A stretch of 64,000 nucleotides of DNA from Dendrolimus kikuchii (GCA_019925095.2 CM034411.1:10364001-10428000), one strand, 5' to 3'; positions 1 through 9,530 are shown, numbered from the stretch's first letter. Notes: generated from the sequence alone by a model not told the origin. Made by a program: numbers and translations.

Positions 1-42
1 TACCGCGGTATACGATCAATTGTCACCAGACAGTAGTAGAAG
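1..42 (+). CDS. ci: cubitus interruptus (GLI) exon, 3' part
   Basis: The window opens inside a coding exon. Read from base 2 it gives TAVYDQLSPDSSR plus two bases of a split codon, then a GTATGT splice donor at 43. The residues match, by memory, the vertebrate GLI segment YDPISTDASRRSSEAS, which lies C-terminal to the five zinc fingers. The exon ends in phase 2, and the first base of the exon at 1058 completes an AGA arginine codon, giving SSRRSSQVS. The RRSS pair fits a basophilic (PKA-type) phosphorylation consensus; whether it is used is inference. The DNA-binding fingers are outside the window. Confidence 0.8.
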
Positions 43-292
43 GTATGTGCTTACTAAATTTTTCTCTCGTCTTACCTCTTATTATAATTATAGCAAGCAG
101 AATTTGAATTATATTATGGAAAACTACCACAAATATCAGAAAATTTGAGAAGTTTAAAGTGCATTGATGGTTAGTTCCACAGATCCCCAGATTGTCATTA
201 ATATAGATTCTTTGTAATTCTACGTATTTAACATTCGTGGAGAACTATTGATTTAATTCTGTTATGCTGATATTAGACAGAACAACCAAATT

Positions 293-412
293 AATCAATT
301 CATTTGTCAGGCACAAAACTGAAAGGACACGATGGGATTCAATGATATTGAATGATTCAAGTTTATTTTTATATAAAACACTTTGATTCGATAATGCAAG
401 TTGAAAGACAAA
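293..412 (-). repeat. interspersed repeat, ~130-bp family
   Basis: The minus strand resembles 29887-30022 (+) and the two halves around 54020-54042 and 55205-55330 (+). Shared pieces are TTTGTCTTTCAA, AAGTGATCC-like and TGAATCATTCAAT blocks, and a TGTCCTTTCA-like block. It lies in a ci intron just before a SINE-like copy. The class is unknown; no ORF is seen. Confidence 0.5.
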
Positions 413-441
413 AATGATATGTTTAACATCGACTTTACTTT

Positions 442-757
442 CTTTAATTTTTATTTATTCCATGAGTTTAGCAGACAGGTAGAAAGGCCACCTGATGTAA
501 AGCGGTTACCCTCGCTTATGGACATTTGTAACATCAAAGGTGTTACCAATGTGTTGCCGCTCTCTACAGGGAGACAGAAACCTGGTCTCGAATGCCGGAA
601 CACAAGACAACACGGCGGCGTACACTAGACCAGGGGTGATAGCCATCCAGACGGGCAAATATTCTGTCTCCTGGCTGTGTGTTTCTTTGTCCTGGTGCTT
701 CTTTTGACAGGCCACCCAGCTTCAAGAAATTGTAGTCTTTCTCCATTCTTGCATGGA
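442..757 (-). mobile_element. SINE-like retroposon (family S), old copy
   Basis: One of about a dozen copies of a ~310-bp unit in this window. In sense orientation (minus here) the unit begins near CCGTGCAGGAACGGAGAAAG, has a GC-rich middle, and ends TGCAATAAAA followed by A-rich sequence, hence the T-rich left edge here. Several copies share the same 5' edge, which argues for a unit-length short element rather than random LINE truncations. I see no clear A/B box, so a LINE 3' end cannot be excluded. This copy is diverged and sits in the first ci intron of the window. Confidence 0.7.
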
Positions 758-776
758 TATTATGAATTGAAAGAAT

Positions 777-822
777 AAAACCTATAAACGAAACTTATTG
801 ATTAGTTTCGTTTATAGGTTTT
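777..822. repeat. perfect 19-bp hairpin
   Basis: A 19-base arm (777-795) is followed by an 8-base loop and its exact reverse complement (804-822). The arm starts AAAACCTATAAACGAAACT. It lies about 20 bp past the SINE-like copy inside a ci intron. The rest of this intron, 823-1057, shows nothing I can name. Confidence 0.85.
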
Positions 823-1057
823 AAATAATAAAACATTGTGTTATAGTTTTATTAGTATATTTTTGACGTCAATACACAACCATGATAGATAAAAAGCTTT
901 TTGTTTATACAAAGTTGTTGTAATTAAGTAGGTATTTCTTCCGAAGTCGTGCATAATGTAATACTCAAAACGCTAGTACCCCGAACGTTATAGTGGATAA
1001 TAATAGTCTACTTCGAACCTTATGACAAAGAAATTCAGGATACTGGTATGTTTTCAG

Positions 1058-1124
1058 ATCTAGTCAAGTATCGTGCGTTGGATATGCGCCGGCGCCGTCG
1101 TCTGCGCTCGCTGCCGTTCAAGCT
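1058..1124 (+). CDS. ci: cubitus interruptus (GLI) 67-nt exon
   Basis: This short GC-rich island in AT-rich intron is preceded by a TTTTCAG acceptor and followed by a GTAAGG donor. Its first base completes the split arginine codon from exon 1-42, and it then reads 22 open codons beginning SSQVSCVGYAPAPSS and ending in phase 0. That joins in frame to the next exon at 1743. The phase match on both sides, together with the SRRSSQVS product that mirrors GLI SRRSSEAS, makes a chance ORF unlikely. Confidence 0.72.
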
Positions 1125-1374
1125 GTAAGGACATCGCAAGGCAACCAGGTTGGGGTTTTTATTGAGTCTGTTGTGATTAAACACCATGCCCTTTTATTGT
1201 CTACGCCTATGGACGTTTCTAACACTTTTACCACAGCAATTACTGAAGTCCAGGTAGAATGTATTAGCCCTTTAAAATAAGACACAAAAGATAAGAACTT
1301 TGCAAAAGTTCTATGTTTAGATTTAGATAATAAAACTACAGTTTAACGGTTTTAAGCAAGATATTTTATTTGAT

Positions 1375-1485
1375 ATTTATTATTTCGACATTTCGGCTAT
1401 TTTTCAGAAGTCGTGATCGGCTATCGGCGTTAAAACTTAGTTTTATTATGTATACTAGTCGCAAAAACTTAGGAAAATATTACTT
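1375..1485 (+). repeat. relic of the TTTCGGC...ACTAGTCGC repeat
   Basis: It contains ACATTTCGGCTATTTTTCAG, then TTAAAACTTAGTTTTATTATGTATACTAGTCGC in degraded form. The same pair of blocks occurs at 18644-18780, where they form a compact hairpin element. It lies in the ci intron 1125-1742. Around 1200-1260 there is also a short stretch resembling the SINE-like unit (CCTATGGACGTTTCTAACAC). Confidence 0.5.
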
Positions 1486-1742
1486 AGATTTATAATTAAA
1501 TGTTATTTTTTAAATCAGCAAAATATGTATGTATCATGGAAGAAGAATGCAAAAAATTAAAATAACCCAGTTCGAAACGTAAATGATATTTTAATATACT
1601 CAATAGTGGATCGTGTCACAAGTAATTCTTCTCTAGCTCCCTTCATTAATCTAAAAACGATAAAATCAATCAGAAATTGTTTTTGGGTTTTTATAATCAT
1701 ACCTGTCTTTCACTGATAATGATAAGCTATTATGTATTTCAG

Positions 1743-1913
1743 GCTGTGTTACTTCGAGGAGTTACATGTTCAGAAGTAAGGGCTGAAGAGCTAACTTTGG
1801 AGCTGGACCCCAATATCCAAATTAAAGAAGAGCAAAGAAGACTTTCAGAGCAGTCCAATTTGAGCGATCAGGCCCAAGCTTATCAAGCATATCCTTGCGG
1901 GACTGAAGATGTG
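1743..1913 (+). CDS. ci: cubitus interruptus (GLI) exon
   Basis: An acceptor (TATGTATTTCAG) precedes and a GTAAGT donor follows. The exon is 171 nt, phase 0 to phase 0, 57 codons. The product begins AVLLRGVTCSEVRAEELTLE and continues with an acidic/charged stretch (IKEEQRRLSEQSNLSD). I recognise no domain in it; assignment to ci rests on splice phase with the flanking exons. In GLI proteins this corresponds to the linker between the processing/phosphorylation region and the C-terminal activation region. Confidence 0.75.
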
Positions 1914-2097
1914 GTAAGTTATAGGTACTTCGTATTTAATGAATCTGTGGTATTAAAAATAATGTTTTCCCTTCTCGATTTCAAGGGCACGATAAGTATC
2001 AATCATAACGGTCCTGTAACCTTAATAATGAGTAGAGTAGATAACACTTTATTGTTCACCAAATAAACAATTAGAAGTATGTACAATTTCAATATGG

Positions 2098-2232
2098 TCA
2101 TGGTAAAAATAATAGGGGGCCTTATCGCTCAAAGCAATCTCTTCCAGGCATCCTAACTTAAAGAATATTTCAAACTAATATGGTGATGTAGGTATTGCTG
2201 AGCATTAGATAGATTAAACATAGACAAACATA
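2098..2232 (-). mobile_element. LINE 3'-end relic (TATC-tail family)
   Basis: It shares CAATCTCTTCCAGGCA, CCTAACTTAAAGAATA and TGGTGATGTAGGT blocks with 28330-28990, and is the reverse of 19620-19756 and 44030-44190. The better copies end in AATAAAGTGTTATCTATCTA on their sense strand, a tail I know from lepidopteran non-LTR elements. Only the 3' few hundred bases are present anywhere here. Confidence 0.6.
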
Positions 2233-2493
2233 TTTATAAGATATAGGTATATTTTATTAGTTAACAATATAAGAATTAGACATTATTTAAGGAAAAGTAG
2301 TATTTTCTGAGTGAGTTCTTAAATATAGGCAATGTTTGGGCCTCTCTGACAGTAAAAGCAGCGCATTCCAAGGAATAAATCTTCTTAACCGAAATTATAA
2401 TTATTGAGCATAGTGGAAAACCGCACTTATACACTGTAACGTCAGGCATACTAGGCGATCCGTCTATTAAAAGGCGCTAAGTATCTGGTCTAG

Positions 2494-2790
2494 TCGTGGT
2501 AGCGTAATGGTTAGCGCACACGTCCCAAGCTCAAAGGGCGCGGGTTCGAATCCTGGATGGAACGCATGCACCACTTAGGCAGTTTTCTGACCTGATGTGT
2601 ATATTGTTACAATTACAAAGTGCTAACAACGATGAAGCAAAATATCGTTATGAAATGTGCACATCGAGATAACCAATGTGTCAACCCTGCCAAGCCGCCT
2701 TGGATAAGCTTGGCGGGTACACTGTCCATTCTTCAATAGTGAGAGGCCCGAGCCCAACAGTGGAATGTTTATGGGTTGTTACTATTTATT
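2494..2790 (+). mobile_element. tRNA-derived SINE (family T1)
   Basis: The head carries a good RNA polymerase III A box (TAGCGTAATGG, 2500-2510) and B box (GGTTCGAATCC, 2543-2553), 32 bases apart as in tRNA genes. The tRNA-unrelated body continues with CACATCGAGATAACC, CGCCTTGGATAAGCTTGGCGGG and GAGGCCCGAGCCCAACAGT. Related copies lie at 14932-15205, 45010-45292 and 59019-59210 (all minus). It is in a ci intron in the same sense as the gene. Confidence 0.82.
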
Positions 2791-2940
2791 ATTGCATTCT
2801 TAAATTATCATCAAAATATTCTGGGTACGAGGTATATTTATAACCTTACCTGCAACTTCAAAACAGTAAAAATTAAGAAACAATACTGTAACTAATACCC
2901 GGCACGCTAGGGACGTTGTTCTACGAATCCGAGGTTAATT

Positions 2941-3166
2941 AATATTCGTGGTATGCCAGGGCCCGCGTGGTTAGCCACTCCTTATTTCCCTTGGCTCTGA
3001 CACAAGGCGAAGGAAGGAACATCAAGGGGTTGTGAGTAGGTATCTCTGAGGCAGGTGGTTGTAGCATTTCTCTAGGCATGTTATTACCACCCCACATGCC
3101 CCAACAGCGCTTTCCCGCGGTGGATAATCCCCAATCGGATTTCCCTTTATTAAAAAAAAGGGTTAC
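2941..3166 (+). mobile_element. GC-rich LINE 3'-end relic with A tail
   Basis: It reads CCAATCGGATTTCCC just before a run of eight A's, and upstream GGCGAAGGAAGGAACA and a GGGG-TT-GTG block, paralleling 28630-28888 (AAGGCGAAGGACGGAACACC ... CAATCGGATTTCCC-A tail). It is older and more diverged than that copy. I could not define a target duplication. Confidence 0.55.
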
Positions 3167-3281
3167 TTCGTGGTGTGCTGTTATCATATTATTAGCGCAA
3201 TACTATCTATTACGCAAATAATATGATAAAATCACAAAATGAAGTAGTTTCAACTAATCTTTCGAACTTACAAAATTTCAG

Positions 3282-3419
3282 GGAGAAGCACCGTTCCCCT
3301 TCAAGACTGAGGACGATCGTGATACGGTGACGTACAAGGAATCACGGTCCAACTCCACGAACACCGTGATCACCACTGCACAGGTCCACCACCCGAACCA
3401 GGAAGTCAATTTGGAACAG
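3282..3419 (+). CDS. ci: cubitus interruptus (GLI) exon
   Basis: A TTTCAG acceptor and a GTAATT donor bound 138 nt, phase 0 to phase 0, 46 codons. It begins GEAPFPFKTEDDRDTVTYKE and ends QVHHPNQEVNLEQ. GC content is clearly above the introns around it. No named domain is visible. It splices in frame to the last exon at 4230. Confidence 0.75.
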
Positions 3420-3464
3420 GTAATTTTACAATTAAATTATTTTTAATAATTAACTTACACGAGT

Positions 3465-4007
3465 AACTAACCTCAGCCAGAAGGCCCAGCTCGCCATACA
3501 CAACGCGGTGCTGGTACCTACGCTCACGTATGGAAGCGAGAGTTGGGTATGGAAGAGAGAGCATGAAAGTAGAGTAAACGCGGTTGAGATGCGAGCACTG
3601 CGCAAAATCTGCGGAGTGACGCTCGCGGACCGCGTTCGTAATACCGAAGTAAGAAAGAGAGTTGGTCTGAAAGAGAGTGTCGGGGTGAAGGTAAGGAAAG
3701 GAATGCTCCGGTGGTTCGGGCATGTGGAAAGAATGCATGATGAAAGAATGACTAAACAGATATACAATGCAAAAGTGGATGGATGCAGAAGTCGTGGAAG
3801 GCCACGACACACCTTCCATGATCAAATTGATCGTGTACTAGCAGAAGGTGATGTCAGGAGCCTTAAGAACAGACGAGCTTGCATGACAAGAGTTATGAAT
3901 GTCAAAGAGGCAAGTGAGGTGTGTAAGAATAAGCCTAAATGGCACTCTGTTGTTCGTGCCTACCCCGCGAGGGAACTGGCGTGAAGTTATGTATGTATGT
4001 ATGTATG
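3465..4007 (+). mobile_element. 5'-truncated RTE-like LINE with 14-bp TSD
   Basis: The insertion lies in the last ci intron and is flanked by perfect copies of TAACTTACACGAGT (3451-3464 and 4008-4021). It ends in an ATGT short tandem repeat instead of poly(A), as is usual for RTE-clade elements. The encoded C-terminal fragment is open from end to end, so this is a recent insertion. Shorter relatives lie at 8604-8685, 20655-20872 (minus) and 54655-54875. Confidence 0.9.
3475..3984 (+). pseudogene. RTE-like reverse transcriptase, C-terminal fragment
   Basis: This is an uninterrupted reading frame of about 169 codons with no start of its own. It holds only the part C-terminal to the RT catalytic core: VPTLTYGSESWVW, MRALRKICGVTLADRVRN, LRWFGHVERM and SRGRPRHTFHDQI, all usual in RTE/BovB-type polymerases. 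The endonuclease and YxDD-containing core are missing because the insertion is 5'-truncated. It is not expected to make an active enzyme. Confidence 0.85.
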
Positions 4008-4229
4008 TAACTTACACGAGTCTTATGGATTATTTCTTGCAAATCAGGAGACCAACTCCACTTCCAGATCAATTATAGTTATAATTACAAATACTTCAAC
4101 CCCTTTGTTAACACACGTATCTTTTATATATATTTTTTTTGCATTAGTTTTCTGTTTAGTATTTTGGTCTTAGTTTTATATTTGCAAATTAATTTTAGTA
4201 TTCATCATAAAATGTTATTTTGATTTTAG

Positions 4230-6275
4230 GTCGCGGAAGGAGAAATGGTGGAGAACAAGCTGGTAATACCAGATGAAATGATGCAATATCTTAACCAATC
4301 AATATTGGCAACCGAACCGGTAACACCAGCAAATACAGACTCCAACAAGCCTGAACCAGAGACTAACAACGATAAAGATAACTCAACCAAAGACACTACT
4401 AATGATATACAAACAAACTCAAGTGATAAAATCAGTGACGTAGCTAACAGTGACGATTCTTTACTTAAAAATCTAGGTGCCATAGGAAGTGATCTCAACA
4501 TAAGTGATATTCCAGTCGATTTAAGATCATTAGACGTTAGCATGTCAGGTAACAGCGGTTCTCTTTTAGCTACAAAATCTACGGATAATAAAACCCCAAT
4601 ACAGGAAAAGGTTATTCCTGAATCTAGTGAAACAGAGAAGGAGTTTACAAAGCCTGCTGTGACAAATATACCAACGAATCCGTTGCAGTCACTTCAAACA
4701 ATGACAACAGGGCAGACTGAGCAGTCAAGTAATCAAAGATTAAGGGTAGTAATGCCACAGAAGAACCAACCGAGTCCTAAAACAACGATTACTCAAAATG
4801 TGCTGAGTCCGCAAAGTTTGGCACATAGTATGTTAAGTCCACAGAGTTTACCTCATAGTGCTATGAGTCCACAGACCGTAATGAGTCCTCATCATATTCC
4901 AAATAGCATGATGAGTCCACCCAGTGTGTACAATGTAATGTCACCTCAAAGCGTTATGAGTGTTATGTCTCCCCAACACAACGCCATGAGTCCACAAAGC
5001 ATGCAAAGTATGATGAGTCCCCAAATGCCAAATCAAATGATGATGAGTCCAAGACATACCAACATTGGAAGCCCCATGTCCCAGAATATGGCTAGTCCTA
5101 TGGTCAATATGACTAGTCCGTTGACTCAGAATATTGCTAGTCCGATGAGCCATGGCATGCCCAGTCCGATGCACCCAGGACTGCAAAGCCCAATGGCTCA
5201 AGGGATGTCTAGTCCAATGGTTCAGAATATACCGATGAATATGCCCGCCGTAAATCAAAATCAAATGGTCAATATGAATCAACCACAAATGCCTGTTAAT
5301 CCAAATTACGTGACCCATCAGAACGGGCCAAAAATGCCCAACCGAAATACAAATCAATACCAAAATTATAATCAGGTCCCATCGTATCCTATGCAGAATC
5401 AGCAAAATATGAGGGCTCCTAATATGCAGTATCAAATGATTCCACAATACAATCAAATGCCAATGCATCCAGTGCAACAAACTCAGATGGTTTATAACAA
5501 CCAAATACCGAATTATCCTGTTAATTATCAAAACCAAAGCAATCTTCACCCAATGCAAATGTCAAGATCATCTGTTATGAGTGTTGACAATAGTGGAAAT
5601 ATGAGTCGTGGGGCTATGAACAATTACTGCGAGCAAACAAATGCATGTCCATCTATACAGAACCCTCAGTATAATCAAAATATGCAGTATCCGCAGCCTC
5701 CTCCTTATAATTCTGTCGTAAACAATACTAATGTTATGGGTCCACCTCCGCCGAAGAACAATCATCAATATAACCAAACAATGATGAATAATAATCAGTA
5801 TTATAATCATCAGCGGCCATACAATCAATGGGATTACCCTGGTAACCAGTTTAACAAGCACAACATGCAGAAATCAGCTCAAAACTCAGTGAATATGTCG
5901 ACAGGGAGTCAAAAACCTATGAATGGTACTCGTGTCTCTATGATAGGCAACGTTGTTAAGGACCAGACCGACTGCAGCATGAACAGTTTAAGGAGTCACA
6001 ATAATCAGACCAGTGAAGTTCAAGTTTGGGATATATCTCAATCCCAAATAGAAGCAACTAACGGTAGGAAAAAAGGTCAGAACAATACCATGCGACAAGA
6101 CACTTATCAAAGGACATTAGAATACGTTGAGAGTTGTGAAAATTGGAAGAGTTCAGAAATGGTGTCGAGTAGCACACATCCGTTACAAGGTGGTGATAAT
6201 ATGGTTGTGAATGATCTACAGACTTCATTGTCTTCGTTTTATGAAGAGAACCAATACCTCCAGATGATTCAGTAG
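4230..6275 (+). CDS. ci: cubitus interruptus (GLI), last coding exon
   Basis: This is the 3' terminal coding exon of a Hedgehog-pathway transcription factor, acting in the nucleus after pathway activation. A TTTTAG acceptor opens in phase 0; the frame VAEGEMVENKLVIPDEMMQY runs 681 codons to TAG. The first ~150 residues are acidic and S/T/N-rich. About 4800-5240 is a run of degenerate MSPQ/SPM units, followed to ~5870 by a low-complexity N/Q/M/Y-rich tract. Near the end TYQRTLEYVESC (about 6101-6136) and the last residues, NMVVND..TSLSSFYEENQYLQMIQ in pattern, match conserved GLI C-terminal motifs I remember (for example MSSMLTSLAEESKFLAVM of GLI3), part of the transactivation region. Low-complexity composition means similarity elsewhere is weak. 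An ATG at 4245 exists but is internal, not the start. Alternative: another MSP-rich coactivator, disfavoured by the terminal motifs. Confidence 0.88.
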   Translation, partial: VAEGEMVENKLVIPDEMMQYLNQSILATEPVTPANTDSNKPEPETNNDKDNSTKDTTNDIQTNSSDKISDVANSDDSLLKNLGAIGSDLNISDIPVDLRSLDVSMSGNSGSLLATKSTDNKTPIQEKVIPESSETEKEFTKPAVTNIPTNPLQSLQTMTTGQTEQSSNQRLRVVMPQKNQPSPKTTITQNVLSPQSLAHSMLSPQSLPHSAMSPQTVMSPHHIPNSMMSPPSVYNVMSPQSVMSVMSPQHNAMSPQSMQSMMSPQMPNQMMMSPRHTNIGSPMSQNMASPMVNMTSPLTQNIASPMSHGMPSPMHPGLQSPMAQGMSSPMVQNIPMNMPAVNQNQMVNMNQPQMPVNPNYVTHQNGPKMPNRNTNQYQNYNQVPSYPMQNQQNMRAPNMQYQMIPQYNQMPMHPVQQTQMVYNNQIPNYPVNYQNQSNLHPMQMSRSSVMSVDNSGNMSRGAMNNYCEQTNACPSIQNPQYNQNMQYPQPPPYNSVVNNTNVMGPPPPKNNHQYNQTMMNNNQYYNHQRPYNQWDYPGNQFNKHNMQKSAQNSVNMSTGSQKPMNGTRVSMIGNVVKDQTDCSMNSLRSHNNQTSEVQVWDISQSQIEATNGRKKGQNNTMRQDTYQRTLEYVESCENWKSSEMVSSSTHPLQGGDNMVVNDLQTSLSSFYEENQYLQMIQ

Positions 6276-6794
6276 TCATATTTACATTTGATTATAATTA
6301 CATAGATATTAAGGACGACATGGCAGTTATGCAGATGATGTGTTCAGAAATTAATTTAACCTAAGCAATTATAATGGTCCAGCAAGTTCGTACTGCAGTC
6401 CTATATTCAACGCTACTAGTTTCTGTGGGGACGTATGTCAACAGGGATGTAACGGAGAAGTATGAGGCTGTTTGGATACTTAAGCGTGTCTACCACCCTC
6501 AATTTTTTTACGTTACTATATAAATCAACGCGTCATTATTGCCGATCTTAGCCCAGAATTAGAATGATTCATTTCTGTCTTTCAATTCGTATAACAAAGA
6601 AACAAAAGTTTTAAGGAAAAAAGTACTTTAATTGGTTTAAAAAGTTTCATTAGTTAATTTTTTCAACTGCTTTACCGTTTTGGTTTTTTTATTGTTAACA
6701 CAACCACATTTTGTTATTCGTATTTCTATTAGTAATTTATTCACAAAAATATTTTTATACTTTAAGCACAAAGTCCGTGAGTATAAGCCAGAAA

Positions 6795-6868
6795 GCATGC
6801 ATCACTTAGGCCATAACCGAGGTGCCGATCCGCCTTGGTCAAGCATGGCGGGTCTGTCCTTCCCCCTA
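6795..6868 (+). repeat. SINE T1 body relic in ci 3' UTR
   Basis: GCATGCATCACTTAGGC and GATCCGCCTTGGTCAAGCAT / GGCGGG match the body of the tRNA-derived SINE at 2494-2790 (GCATGCACCACTTAGGC ... GCCGCCTTGGATAAGC ... GGCGGG), with most of the interval deleted. Confidence 0.6.
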
Positions 6869-7292
6869 TAAATTGGAGACTGACTCCAGTAGTCTGATAT
6901 TTACGGACACCTATTATTATGATTTGACCTTCTTCTGTCAACTGTCATGTCTTCTTAAAATAATTAAAATCTTAAATGGTGCGGATTAAAATGGTTGTAT
7001 GCATATATCTCTATATTGGAGACTGATTATTTTTATAAATTCTAGTATATAGTTTATTATATAAAAGACAATTGTAAGCTTTTGTGTACATAGAATATTT
7101 TTTAGACGTCTTCCAAGTACGGTAGTTTAAAATGATTTTTGTATGAAGTGTTTTCACTGATTTTACTTAGTTAAGTTATAAAGCAAAACTCATTTATGGT
7201 TAAGTGCCTTAATGTACATAGACGTGTACATAAATATTTTTGAAATTATACCCAGTGCCTTATCGATCTGTAGAAAATTAAACTTAATGATA

Positions 7293-7298
7293 AATAAA
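7293..7298 (+). promoter_or_regulatory. ci: candidate polyadenylation signal of ci
   Basis: AATAAA in an A/T-rich context about 1 kb after the stop codon. No cDNA evidence is available. Confidence 0.4.
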
Positions 7299-8275
7299 AA
7301 TATTTTCAAATTTTTTAAATGAATTTGAAATAGTCTTTACATTGTTGTTTAGAGGGAATAATAGTCTCATTAATTAAAATTCTTAGTAATTCAAGTATAA
7401 GGCCGATTTTTCAATCACCTGAGTGAATTCAAAAGTGAAACCATTCAACTATTTTATTCAGACAAATTAATTATATTTTTAATTTTTCCATGTTTATATT
7501 TTATTGTATAAATAAATAACTTTTATCTGGTGCTTGTAAAATCGGCTCTTAGGTTATTAAATCTACAAGAATTTAATTCCTATGATTGTAAGTGGTAGAG
7601 TATGCTGGTAACAAAATCAACCATTTACAAAGCAGCACATTGTTGAAGTAATAATAAAAAAATAAAACCGCGCGGGGGATAATAGGTCTACCAAAATTTT
7701 ATTTATTAGAATAAGGACCCTAAATAATGATTCGTCTCGTTCATCTCGAATCTCTTTAAACTCAATTCTATAATGATCTACACCCATTAGCATATATTTT
7801 GAGATCTACATGAAAATTGTTGTAGTGATCTTTGAGATTATTAGATAGGTATATGTATAGATCTAGTTTTTTAGAAGTTTTACAGACACTATTGTTAATA
7901 AATTAAGATATTATTTTAATTGGATTAGTTTGTAAGTTGTCTATGGATTTTGTAAGACTGTAAACTGCGTTGATTCAGTTACTGAAGTCACTTTGTAATT
8001 TATGTTCTAATTCACTAGATTAATGTAAAAATTAATTATAATTTGAGATTTTTATGGTTGATTGGCTACAAGGCCTTGTCAGTGTCAGTTGTTGAATTCA
8101 GGTGTAGCGAAATTGTAAGTCTGGGATTAAAATACAGGCGTTCTCCTCTCAATTTCAAAAGTAACATTTCACTTCATCGGGTTGCTGCATGGCTGATGAA
8201 ACTGTAATCTACATTTTTAATTACCTGGACTAAAATGACAGCTGTGTTTGACCTATTTTTTATGTTGCAAGCTTG

Positions 8276-8385
8276 GAGCAACTCACCAGTGTGAGTTGAA
8301 TCCTATAGAATTTCTACCGAAATCCTGTACAACTCAACTCACAGTGGTGGGTTGTTGATTCAACTCACACAACTCACTTATGAAT
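8276..8385. repeat. imperfect inverted repeat cluster (CAACTCAC)
   Basis: The block GCAACTCACCAGTGTGAGTT (about 8279-8298) recurs inverted near 8335-8358 with about two mismatches, and further CAACTCACA units follow. The whole could fold into a short stem. It may be the remains of a small DNA transposon; no TSD was defined. Confidence 0.55.
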
Positions 8386-8603
8386 CAAAAGAAGGGTAAA
8401 ATCTAGTTCCGAGTATAAACACTGAAAAAAGTGGTAAATTAAAAAAAATCAATATAACAATTTCAAATCACCATAGATTATTTACGCAACACGTAAACAT
8501 TATTATTTTGCTTTGAATTCTACAAGTTGCTTTATATCGAAAGTTCTTAAGAAAATACATTGCCATTATTTGTCGCGCTTTTTCAGTCTTTACTTTCATT
8601 AGC

Positions 8604-8685
8604 CATTTAGCCTTTCTTAGCTGTAAGAATAAGCCTAAATGGTGCCTACCCCGCAAGGGAACTGGCATGAAGTTATGTATGTATG
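8604..8685 (+). mobile_element. very short RTE 3' tip
   Basis: TGTAAGAATAAGCCTAAATGG, an internal deletion of about 13 bases, then TGCCTACCCCGCAAGGGAAC and an ATGT tail: the last ~64 bases of the family at 3465-4007. TACTTTCATTAGC occurs at 8591-8603 and again at 8686-8698, a 13-bp target duplication. About 18 bases between the left duplication and the RTE sequence are not RTE-derived. Confidence 0.75.
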
Positions 8686-9527
8686 TACTTTCATTAGCTA
8701 AACAATAGTTACGTTGTTATGATATTGTATATTGTTAATTCGTGCAAAAGAAATATGTTCTTTGAAAATAGAACTTTAAATTTCCGCCAAATATTCCCTT
8801 CCATCCATAGATAAAAACTTTAGATTATTATTTTTCAAACGTCGCGAATCTCTTAGCTATAGATGTTTTTAATTATGAGATTACTAGTTCATAGACAATT
8901 AATTGTTAATGTTTAATTATTTAAATGTCAAATAAACGGACGCACAAACGTAATAGGGATATAAAATAAGTAACACTGTATTTTGTAATAAATTATTTGT
9001 TTTTAGTACAGCTTTTTTTAAACTTTGAACATCTGTGACTATATTTTTAATGATAATTTATTGCTTTCAGTTATAAGCTAAACAAGTACAATATACAATA
9101 GTGCTTAATTTAACAATATGCGACAATCATTACTCCCCGTACTAGTTTTAAACTGTGTTACGGCAGAGTAAGTTCACGTCCCGTAAGTTAAAAAGATATT
9201 TGTTTCAAACTACCTTTGAAATAATTTGTCAGCACACAAAAAATGAGTTCGTACATTACCAATTAGACAGTACATGTAACGAATACAGAGACAGCAACAT
9301 TATTTGTTTAGTAAAATAAATATACACATATATTTTATTCATAATACACATATACATCTATTTTCTGCAGTATTGATAAATACATAATAGCTATATATTA
9401 TAATATATAATATAATTAGTTACAAATTTGTATAAAGTAATATATATTAAAGATTAGCCATAAAATAACATTTTCATCATAAGAATAAATAGATATTTTT
9501 TTGTTTTTATATGTATATTATATGTAT

Positions 9528-9530
<3 letters not shown>

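Larger units (their letters stand above)
6276..7316 (+). other. ci: ci 3' untranslated region (predicted)
   Basis: This AT-rich sequence directly follows the ci stop codon. The first good polyadenylation hexamer I see is AATAAA at 7293-7298; another at 7511-7516 is an alternative. The 3' end placed here is a prediction. The UTR contains an old SINE relic. Confidence 0.5.
7317..9530. other. AT-rich intergenic stretch
   Basis: No coding potential stands out. It contains a small hairpin cluster (8276-8385) and a tiny RTE tip (8604-8685), listed separately. The remainder is unique-looking AT-rich sequence. Confidence 0.6.

Noticed and set aside
401..628. 75-codon frame on +
   Set aside because: It overlaps a SINE-like copy; similar frames recur in every copy of that repeat.
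2494..2570. A genuine tRNA gene
   Set aside because: A and B boxes are present, but the body continues into a repeated SINE tail and the acceptor arm does not pair; copies recur across the window.
3406..3825. 139- and 120-codon frames on the minus strand
   Set aside because: Antisense shadows of the RTE C-terminal frame.
4941..5861. 205- and 97-codon H/I/L/W-rich frames on the minus strand
   Set aside because: Antisense shadows of the ci low-complexity exon; composition mirrors the MSPQ and N/Q repeats.
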